From CAZVFX01 sp964626565 (GTDB taxonomy: Bacteria; Myxococcota_A; UBA9042; CAIXZC01): a stretch of 19,243 bases of DNA. The position numbers and the translations under genes were made by a program. The stretch lies in contig CAZVFX010000134.1 of the NCBI GenBank assembly GCA_964626565.1, positions 1-19,243 on the forward strand, written 5' to 3'. Numbering within the stretch: the first letter of the stretch is position 1; each line of letters opens with the position of its first letter. Shown here one piece after another: positions 8,141 to 14,347 of this stretch. The notes beneath the pieces are model-generated. The model had not been told where the DNA came from. It saw only the letters and a list, made by a program, of their open reading frames with translations, and searched no databases.

Positions 8141-8722
8141 ATGGGAACATGCCTCAATTGTGGACGAGCCAACGGTCCGGGACGGGAGAGTTGTCTGTAT
8201 TGCGGCGGGCTGCTCGAGGCCGACGGTTCGGCAGGGCCGCCGAAATGCCCCCGCTGCAAAACCGAAATGGAGCTGGAGGTGATCGAGGGGATAGAACTCG
8301 ACATCTGCTATTCCTGCGGCGGGACCTGGTACGACAGAGGGGAGTTGGAGCAGCACCTGGCCAAGGCTGCTGAGCAGCCGGACGAGGCCGGGGCTGACTC
8401 GGGAACGCCGCCCGCGGATTGGCAGCGGACGGAAACGATCTACCTGAAATGCCCCAAATGCGATCGTCCAATGAACCGGGTCAATTTCGGCCGGCGGTCG
8501 GGGATCATCGTGGATATGTGCGGTCCCCACGGCGTGTTTCTGGACGCGGGCGAGTTCGAAGGCATCAAGGACTACCAGGGCAGCGCCAAGGCCCGCCTGG
8601 CCCGCCATGATGATCAACGAGCCCGGGAGTCACGGGAGCGGCAGAAGAAGCGTGACGAGGCCCGGCGGCGACAGAGGGACCTGGTCCAGCGGCGGAGCCG
8701 CGGATTCGGGTTCTGGCGTTAG
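8141..8722 (+). CDS. Double zf-TFIIB domain zinc-ribbon protein with basic tail
   Basis: A 193-aa protein and the only plus-strand gene. The ATG at 8141 follows GCGGAGGA at ideal spacing. An N-terminal zinc ribbon has Cys4/Cys7 and Cys18/Cys21. A zf-TFIIB domain follows with Cys36/Cys39 and Cys56/Cys59 (CPRC ... CYSCGGTWYDRGEL). A second copy has Cys104/Cys107 and Cys127/His130 (CPKC ... CGPHGVFLDAGEFE). The last ~40 residues are strongly basic (Arg/Lys-rich), suggesting nucleic-acid binding. Members of this family are small zinc-binding proteins of poorly known role. It is transcribed divergently from the FG-GAP operon and convergently with the LamG gene, with which it overlaps by 4 nt at the stops. 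No signal peptide, so cytoplasmic. A regulatory link to the flanking lipoproteins is possible but unsupported. Confidence 0.92.
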   Translation: MGTCLNCGRANGPGRESCLYCGGLLEADGSAGPPKCPRCKTEMELEVIEGIELDICYSCGGTWYDRGELEQHLAKAAEQPDEAGADSGTPPADWQRTETIYLKCPKCDRPMNRVNFGRRSGIIVDMCGPHGVFLDAGEFEGIKDYQGSAKARLARHDDQRARESRERQKKRDEARRRQRDLVQRRSRGFGFWR

Positions 8723-11700
8723 TTCTGGACGTCACCCAGGGACCACTCAAAGCGCGGGAAGTGCAGGAACTCGTCCGGTTCCAACGCCCGGTTCATAATG
8801 CGCACCGAGTCGATGAGACCCATCCACAAGCGGTCCACCCAGGGCTGGTTGTTTGGCTGGCCCCTGGCGCCGACGAAGATCATGTCTACGCCGTCCAGCA
8901 GTGTCGGAGGCCAGTTGGCGGGCTGCGATTTTTCCTGCTCATCAAGGAAGATGAAGCCGTTTCCGTCGGGGGAGCGGCCCACCTGGAGAGACTTCCAGTT
9001 GCCGTCAGTCATGTTCGTCAGAGCGGTGGTTGACGATGACCCGCCGGCATCGACGTGAAGAAGTGCCGAATATGCGCCTAGCAGTAGGGAGATGCCGTAG
9101 CCGGCGTTTTGGGCGGCGAAAATAACCGGTTCCGATCCCGTCAGTTCGTCGTCGGCCAGTGACCTGGTTTCAACCGTGAATTCAAAGAGCCCGCTGAGTG
9201 CCTCGCCGGCCAGCAGTGCATGGTCGTCGTCGCCGTCCAACTCGAGGGCTGTGCCGTCGGCATCTTTGGCGCCCGTTATGAAGGCGCCGTTGAGCATTTC
9301 TCCGTGCGTGCCCCGGGCACTTGAGTCGATGGCAATGGTGTCCGCAGAGTCGTTGAATTCCCACCATCCCCGGTAGCCGAAGCACTCGTTGAGCAAACCG
9401 TAGCATTTTTCACCTCCACCCGTCGTGACGAAGGGGAGCTGGGCCTCAGCAGTTTCGTCACCCCAGTGCAAAGTGTAGGACCTGGGATTCGCGTTTTCGC
9501 CCGGGGGAGCCAGGCCGGTGTTGGCCAGGAAGCGCAGCTTCGGGATTCCGGGGTTGGCCCGGCGGTAGATGTAGTCCGGGGATTTGGCCACGCTGTGGAT
9601 AATGAGATCGTCGATCTTTCCGTTGAAGTGCATTGCCGGCCCGTTGCAGTTGTCGGCTCCTATCAGAACGGGAGTTGCGATCTGTTGGATGGCACCCGAA
9701 GCCGGATTGGGCGCTCCCCCTACGCCATCAACGAAGACCCTGACCTCGGCGCCGTCATAAGTGACTGCGACGTGATGCCACAGCCCATCATCGACCGCGG
9801 ACACCGACGCTGCAGAAGAACCTGGGTTGCCGACGTGAAAACCGCCGAAATACAGTAAGCCTTGGGAACCCACATAAAGGCCGTAGGCATCGTTGCCCAG
9901 GTTGCCGTCGCAGTTTGTTTGATTCGAGATGATGAAGCGACTGGTTTGAGCAGGTTCCGAAGCGCGGATGAATGCCTCGACTGTGAGCGCGCTCATGCCG
10001 GACAATCCTGAGACTGATTCGACTGTGATGTGCTCCGATCCGCCGAAGGATAGAGTCCCTGCTTCGTCCCCGAATCTACCATGAGCGGGGCTGGCCCCAA
10101 CGTTGACACCCGGATGTGCCCCCATTTCATCGGCCCCTCCGCCGTCCAATTTCCAGTACGCAAGTACGCCGCACAGGTCCTCCCGGTCGGCCCAACTTCC
10201 GTCGTCCTGGGCCATGGGGCAGGGAGTATCCGAGTGGGGTCGCACGCCGATGACGCGAGACCGCTTGGTGGTCGGTATGGCGGGTTCCATTCCAGCCGGT
10301 TCTTCGAGGATTCGTACGTCGTCGAAGTCGGCCTGGGCGCCCGGCACGGTGGGAGAACCGAAGGATGTTTGGGTCTGATAGTACGTCTCGATCTCAGTTG
10401 CCGTGAGCACGCGGTCAAGTAGGACTAAGTCGTCCAGTCGACCGAAGTAGGTCTTGAACACGATCGGCAGCCCCGCTTCCCCGATGCTCAGCGGCAGCGG
10501 CGTGTCTTGCGCGATAATCGGGCTCGAAGAGCTTTCTTCCTTGGCCAGCCGGCCGTTGAGATAGAGTCGCAGCTTGCCGTCGCCGTAGGTCATGGCTGCA
10601 TGGTGCCAGGCTTGAGGAGTGACTGAGACTGCCTCCGGGAGACCCACAGAGATCATCCCTCCCTGTTGGACCTGCACGTAGCCCGACAGCTTGTTGTTCC
10701 AGTTCTGAAGGTAAAACGAGTTGTGGCTGGAACTCGATCCTGAGTTTGTCTGGTAGGGTTTGGAAAAGAGGCAGCCGGCATCCTTCTGTTGGGGCCAGAA
10801 CCACACCATGGCGGTCAGTTCGCCCGGTCCGACTCCCAGGTCCTCAGTTCCGGGTACGGTGATTCCGGAATTGTTGCCGTTGAACGCCAGGGCTCCGCCC
10901 AGTCCGGGGGTAAGGCTTGTAGCTGATTCGACCTCTTCCGGAACGCCTCCCAGCGCATAGTGGGATTGGTCTTGCGCCTGCTCATCATCCAGCGGCCAGT
11001 GGCCGATGACCGACTCGTCGACGATACCGCTCCTGAGCGGCAACTCCAGCGGCTCGTCGGTCCGTCGAATAGTGGCGCCGGGCAACGACAGGGCAACTGT
11101 CCTTGACTGGGGCATGTCGTAGGCCTGCTGGGCGGGGAAACAGGCGCCGCTGCTGCCGCCGGGGTCGTAAGCGAACGCGCAATTGTCGCTCTGATTTGCG
11201 ATGCCGTCATGGTCGAAGTCCCCGTTGTAGCAGCCGGGCGGTTGCACGCCACCGCCGACGCAGGCTCCGTCGACACAAGAGTCTTCCGGCGTGCAGATGT
11301 TGCCGTCTTCGCACGTCCCGCCGCTTTGGGGCACCTGGACGCAGCCATCGTTCTGGCACTCAACCATGGTGCACGGGTTGTCGTCGTCGTCGCAAGTGAA
11401 CGGCGTGCCTGCGCACAGGCCGTCGAGGCAACTGTCGCCCGCGGTGCATAGGACACCGTCGTCGCATGCGGCTCCGTTCAGGAAATCGCTGACGCAGCCG
11501 ATATCGGGGTCGCAGCTCACGTTGGTGCACGGGTTGCTGGACCCACAGTCAACGGGGCTGCCCAGGCATGCACCTTCGCTGCAGACGTCCGGATCCGTAC
11601 ACGCATTCTCGTCGTTACAGGGAGCGCTGTTGAAGGGATGCTGACACCCTTCCGACGGGTCGCAGATGTCGGTGGTGCAGGGGTCGCCGTCATCGCACAG

Positions 11701-13404
11701 GTCTGGCCCGCCACCCTGGCACACGCCGTTCAAGCAGGACTCGCCCACCCAGCACGACTGGCCGGTGCTGCACTCCGTGCCTTCCAGGCTTTCGGCGTCG
11801 TAGGTGCAGCCGGATAGCGGGTCACAGTCATCGATGGTGCAGATGCTTCCGTCGTCGCACACGATGTCGGTGTTTGTGCACGTCCCGTCGCCGGGGTCGC
11901 ATTTGTCCAGGGTGCATTCGTCGTTATCGTTGCAGTCTACCGCACCGGGCGGATTCATGCACCCGTCCGCCGGGTGGCACTGGTCGTAAGTGCAGACGTC
12001 GTCGTCGCTGCAGTCGAGGGGGGCTCCCGGTTTGCACAGGCCACCTTCGCAATAGTCTCCGTCCGTGCAGATGATGCCGTCGTCACATCCCGGGTCTTCC
12101 GCTACCGGCTCATGCTGGCAGCCCGCCCCAGGATCGCAGGTGTCGTCAGTGCAGATATTATCGTCGTCGCAATCGTCCACCGAGTCGTAGAGACACTGCC
12201 CCAAATTGTCGCAGTGATCGCCCACGGTGCACAGGTCACCGTCATTGCAATCCTGCCCGATGAAGCCATCCCCACCTTCGAACACGCAACCCGTCTCGGG
12301 GTCGCAACTGTCGGCGGTGCAATCGTTGTCGTCGTCGCAGACAACCGGGTCGCCGGGGACGCACCCTCCCTCCACGCAAGCGTCCCCGTCGGTGCACTCG
12401 TTTTCGTCGTCGCAAAGTTGCTCCAGCGGCTCGTGCGAGCAACTGCCCGACACCGGCTCACACGAGTCGGCGGTGCAATCGTTGTCGTCGTCGCAGTCTA
12501 CCGGAGGGCCTGCTGCGCAAGCGCCCTCGGCGTCTTCGGGGAAGGCCTTGAAGCACTCCGGGACGCCGTTGCAGGCATTGTCGTCGATGTCGAGCGAGGC
12601 GCAGTCGGCAGCCTCGCGGCAGGTGCAGTCAGTGAGATCTATTCCAAACGGAAGATCCTCGAGAACCGGCCCCCAGCAGTCACCATCAAAGCAGATTTCG
12701 TTATCGCTACACGGGTTGCCGTCGTCGCAGGGCATGCCGTTCATTTCGGCGACATCGTTAATGCAACCCCCGGTTTCTTCATCGCAACTGTCCGCAGTGC
12801 ACTGGTCTTCGTCATCGCATTCAGGTGCGCAGCAAACGCCGCCCAGGCAGATGCCGTCCGAAAGGCACTCTGCACCGTCCGGAACAGCAGTCCACTCAAT
12901 TTGCGAGACGTTGGTCTGGCACGCCATGCACGGTTTTCCCGGCTGACTGAAATCGTGTACGACGCACTGCTCTTCGAGGACACACGACAGACTCTTGATT
13001 GTGTGGGAGCACTCGCCGTCGACGCATTCATCGATGGTGCAATCGAGGCCGTCGTCCGGGCACTCACAGCCGGCGTCCGGCGTGTCCGCTTCCGTGTCGG
13101 GTTGGTCGGCCTCGACGTCTGTGGCGAGGTCGGGAACTGTGTCGGCCGGAACGTCAAGAGCTGCGTCGACAGGCACGTCCACGGGCAACTCCGGCGACAG
13201 GTCAATCGGCAAGTCAGCGAGGGCGTCGACCGGGTCCTTCCGGTCCGCCATTGCAACCAGGTCCAGGTCGCCGGCGCTTCCGTCTATGGCTGCGGTCTCA
13301 CTGGAGTCAAATGCTGCCGAATCGCCCGGAGTCCAAGGCTCAGGTTTGGTGAGGCAGCCGGCCAAAGTGACCGCGCCAACCAGAGCAACGAAACAAACTC
13401 TCAT
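8719..13404 (-). CDS. Giant Cys-rich lipoprotein with three C-terminal LamG-like (ConA-type) jellyroll domains
   Basis: A 1561-aa lipoprotein. The start is the ATG at 13404 with GTGGGGAT upstream; the ATG six codons earlier has no Shine-Dalgarno. The signal ends in TLAGC (Cys17). An acidic Pro/Asp linker (about 55-112: DLPIDLSPELPVDVPVD) leads to a Cys-rich stalk (113-725) of divergent CDDxNxCTxDxC repeats. A single TSP3-like segment follows (DFDHDGIANQSDNC). Three LamG_3/ConA-like jellyrolls begin near residues 798 (IGHWPLDD), 1079 (LAYWKLDGG) and 1343 (GWWEFND). The first two keep the WHHxAxTYDG core (AWHHAAMTYGDGKLRLYLNG and LWHHVAVTYDGAEVRVFVDG); the third is divergent (GNWKSLQV). Such domains commonly bind glycans or act in adhesion; ligand unknown. 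The stop TAA overlaps the stop of the convergent zf-TFIIB gene. It has its own promoter at 13438-13466. Confidence 0.92.
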   Translation of the reverse strand: MRVCFVALVGAVTLAGCLTKPEPWTPGDSAAFDSSETAAIDGSAGDLDLVAMADRKDPVDALADLPIDLSPELPVDVPVDAALDVPADTVPDLATDVEADQPDTEADTPDAGCECPDDGLDCTIDECVDGECSHTIKSLSCVLEEQCVVHDFSQPGKPCMACQTNVSQIEWTAVPDGAECLSDGICLGGVCCAPECDDEDQCTADSCDEETGGCINDVAEMNGMPCDDGNPCSDNEICFDGDCWGPVLEDLPFGIDLTDCTCREAADCASLDIDDNACNGVPECFKAFPEDAEGACAAGPPVDCDDDNDCTADSCEPVSGSCSHEPLEQLCDDENECTDGDACVEGGCVPGDPVVCDDDNDCTADSCDPETGCVFEGGDGFIGQDCNDGDLCTVGDHCDNLGQCLYDSVDDCDDDNICTDDTCDPGAGCQHEPVAEDPGCDDGIICTDGDYCEGGLCKPGAPLDCSDDDVCTYDQCHPADGCMNPPGAVDCNDNDECTLDKCDPGDGTCTNTDIVCDDGSICTIDDCDPLSGCTYDAESLEGTECSTGQSCWVGESCLNGVCQGGGPDLCDDGDPCTTDICDPSEGCQHPFNSAPCNDENACTDPDVCSEGACLGSPVDCGSSNPCTNVSCDPDIGCVSDFLNGAACDDGVLCTAGDSCLDGLCAGTPFTCDDDDNPCTMVECQNDGCVQVPQSGGTCEDGNICTPEDSCVDGACVGGGVQPPGCYNGDFDHDGIANQSDNCAFAYDPGGSSGACFPAQQAYDMPQSRTVALSLPGATIRRTDEPLELPLRSGIVDESVIGHWPLDDEQAQDQSHYALGGVPEEVESATSLTPGLGGALAFNGNNSGITVPGTEDLGVGPGELTAMVWFWPQQKDAGCLFSKPYQTNSGSSSSHNSFYLQNWNNKLSGYVQVQQGGMISVGLPEAVSVTPQAWHHAAMTYGDGKLRLYLNGRLAKEESSSSPIIAQDTPLPLSIGEAGLPIVFKTYFGRLDDLVLLDRVLTATEIETYYQTQTSFGSPTVPGAQADFDDVRILEEPAGMEPAIPTTKRSRVIGVRPHSDTPCPMAQDDGSWADREDLCGVLAYWKLDGGGADEMGAHPGVNVGASPAHGRFGDEAGTLSFGGSEHITVESVSGLSGMSALTVEAFIRASEPAQTSRFIISNQTNCDGNLGNDAYGLYVGSQGLLYFGGFHVGNPGSSAASVSAVDDGLWHHVAVTYDGAEVRVFVDGVGGAPNPASGAIQQIATPVLIGADNCNGPAMHFNGKIDDLIIHSVAKSPDYIYRRANPGIPKLRFLANTGLAPPGENANPRSYTLHWGDETAEAQLPFVTTGGGEKCYGLLNECFGYRGWWEFNDSADTIAIDSSARGTHGEMLNGAFITGAKDADGTALELDGDDDHALLAGEALSGLFEFTVETRSLADDELTGSEPVIFAAQNAGYGISLLLGAYSALLHVDAGGSSSTTALTNMTDGNWKSLQVGRSPDGNGFIFLDEQEKSQPANWPPTLLDGVDMIFVGARGQPNNQPWVDRLWMGLIDSVRIMNRALEPDEFLHFPRFEWSLGDVQN
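11230..13068 (-). repeat. Divergent CDDxNxCTxDxC Cys-rich stalk repeats
   Basis: Residues 113-725 hold eight or more units related to those of the 3514-to-2 gene, for example CDDDNDCTADSCDPETGC, CDDGDPCTTDICDPSEGC and CGSSNPCTNVSCDPDIGC. Unit length varies (about 50-56 aa), and loop insertions make it older or less constrained than the nearly uniform 51-aa array of its paralogue. Confidence 0.82.
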
Positions 13405-13437
13405 GTATATCCCCACTGTCATTACTTTCAGGCAAAG

Positions 13438-13466
13438 ATATTAGCACATGCGTGAAGGGGACTCAA
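13438..13466 (-). promoter_or_regulatory. Probable sigma70 promoter for the LamG lipoprotein gene
   Basis: On the minus strand, TTGAGT (13466-13461) and TAATAT (13443-13438) are separated by 17 nt. Transcription would start near 13431, about 27 nt before the chosen ATG. That start site also disfavours the upstream ATG at 13422, whose leader would be under 10 nt. Confidence 0.55.
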
Positions 13467-13482
13467 TCGGTTGAGAAAGGCA

Positions 13483-13518
13483 GGGTCCAGGGTCAGGGTC
13501 CAGGGTCAGGGGTCAGGG
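13483..13518 (+). repeat. G-run tandem repeat with G-quadruplex potential
   Basis: Six runs of three or four G (13483-85, 13490-92, 13496-98, 13503-05, 13509-12, 13516-18) are separated by 3-4 nt loops (TCCA or TCA). A 13-nt unit, AGGGTCCAGGGTC, is imperfectly repeated. The tract lies just past the stop codon of the PEGA gene and ahead of the LamG-gene promoter. Minus-strand transcripts would carry the C-rich form. Confidence 0.75.
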
Positions 13519-14253
13519 CTAGAAGCGGCCTTCCAAGAGGAGACCGGGGCCTTCGGGGGAGAAGGTGGGTTGGAAGAAGGGGGAAGCCTCCTCATCATCT
13601 TCCGACGTCAGCAGCAGCAGCGCAGAGCCGGTGAGAACTGCGCCTCCGCCGATGGCGTACAGTACGTATGCGCTGGTGGCCAGGGGTGCGACTTCGGTGT
13701 CGAAGTCGTGATTGAACTTGTCGACGTGGGCTCCGTATTCGTCAGGGGTGAGACCGGCCGAAGAAGGTAGAGCAGAGAGGAGGTCGTCATTCCTGGTAAA
13801 TGCCAGGTAGTGAATGATCCCCCCTGCCAGAGCCACCGTCAGGCCGCCGCCGATGAGTGCCCACTCGAACACGGGAAGGTCGTCAACGGGCGGGGCCGTG
13901 ACGATGGAGGTGGTCACCGGCTGCACCGGGCCCTCCGGCTCTGCCGGCGGTTCCGGCCTCGCCGGCACTTTTAACCCTTTCGCCTCTGCCGGTCGGATTG
14001 CGGTATGAAACTCCTTTACCGGCCCTCCCGCACCCCACTCAAGAATCACGTTGTACGCCCCGGGCAGCAGTTTCATTTCTACCGGCGCGATTCCCGCATA
14101 TTCGCCATTTACAAACACCCGCACCGGGTCCGCCGGGTCACCTTCCACTACCAGAGTGCCGTAGCGGCTGGTGCCGCGGTCCTGCGCTTGCGCCTGATGC
14201 GCGCCTGAGGCGTACAGAATGGCGAAGAGCAGCATAAAACCGGTGCGCAACAT
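13519..14253 (-). CDS. PEGA-domain protein with signal peptide and two C-terminal membrane segments
   Basis: A 244-aa protein. The start is the ATG at 14253 with GGAGG 4 nt upstream; the ATG ten codons earlier has no ribosome-binding site. The N-terminus is a Sec signal peptide with a plausible cleavage after AQA (residue 23). A PEGA-like domain spans about 31-72 (YGTLVVEG, VFVNGEYAGIAPVEMKLLPGAY), followed by a Pro/Glu-rich linker (98-128). Hydrophobic segments lie at 130-151 (FEWALIGGGLTVALAGG) and 192-215 (TSAYVLYAIGGGAVLTGSALLLL). PEGA domains are extracytoplasmic beta modules that often occur beside kinases and surface structures; the exact role is unknown. It is the only membrane-embedded, Cys-free exported protein between the lipoprotein genes. 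It lies 94 nt after the FGE-like gene and has a candidate promoter of its own. Confidence 0.87.
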   Translation of the reverse strand: MLRTGFMLLFAILYASGAHQAQAQDRGTSRYGTLVVEGDPADPVRVFVNGEYAGIAPVEMKLLPGAYNVILEWGAGGPVKEFHTAIRPAEAKGLKVPARPEPPAEPEGPVQPVTTSIVTAPPVDDLPVFEWALIGGGLTVALAGGIIHYLAFTRNDDLLSALPSSAGLTPDEYGAHVDKFNHDFDTEVAPLATSAYVLYAIGGGAVLTGSALLLLTSEDDEEASPFFQPTFSPEGPGLLLEGRF

Positions 14254-14281
14254 CGTGCCTCCGGGGCGGTCGTCGTGATCC

Positions 14282-14311
14282 ATTGTATCAGCGGATTCAG
14301 GGCATCGCCAA
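14282..14311 (-). promoter_or_regulatory. Candidate sigma70 promoter for the PEGA gene
   Basis: On the minus strand, TTGGCG (14311-14306) and TACAAT (14287-14282) have an 18-nt spacer, with transcription starting near 14275, shortly before the ATG at 14253. The -10 matches consensus at five of six positions and the -35 at four. This is a pattern match only. Confidence 0.45.
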
Positions 14312-14347
14312 TTGTCACCCTGGTTGCGCTTAACAAGTCAGGTAAGG

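Noticed and set aside
8054..8617. N-terminal extension of the FG-GAP lipoprotein to an ATG at 8617
   Set aside because: The extension is antisense to the well-supported zf-TFIIB gene and would bury the lipoprotein signal peptide inside the protein; the ATG at 8053 has a ribosome-binding site and an upstream promoter.
6683..8722. A 679-codon plus-strand frame and other long antisense frames (for example 326-1438, 1493-2773, 7212-8282, 11974-13455, 16064-17170, 16167-17411)
   Set aside because: They lie opposite Cys/Asp-rich repeats in the real genes; the repeat codons rarely create stops on the other strand. They lack ribosome-binding sites and have Ser/Gln/His/Val- or Ala-rich shadow composition. 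Only the end of the first, 8141-8722, is a real gene.
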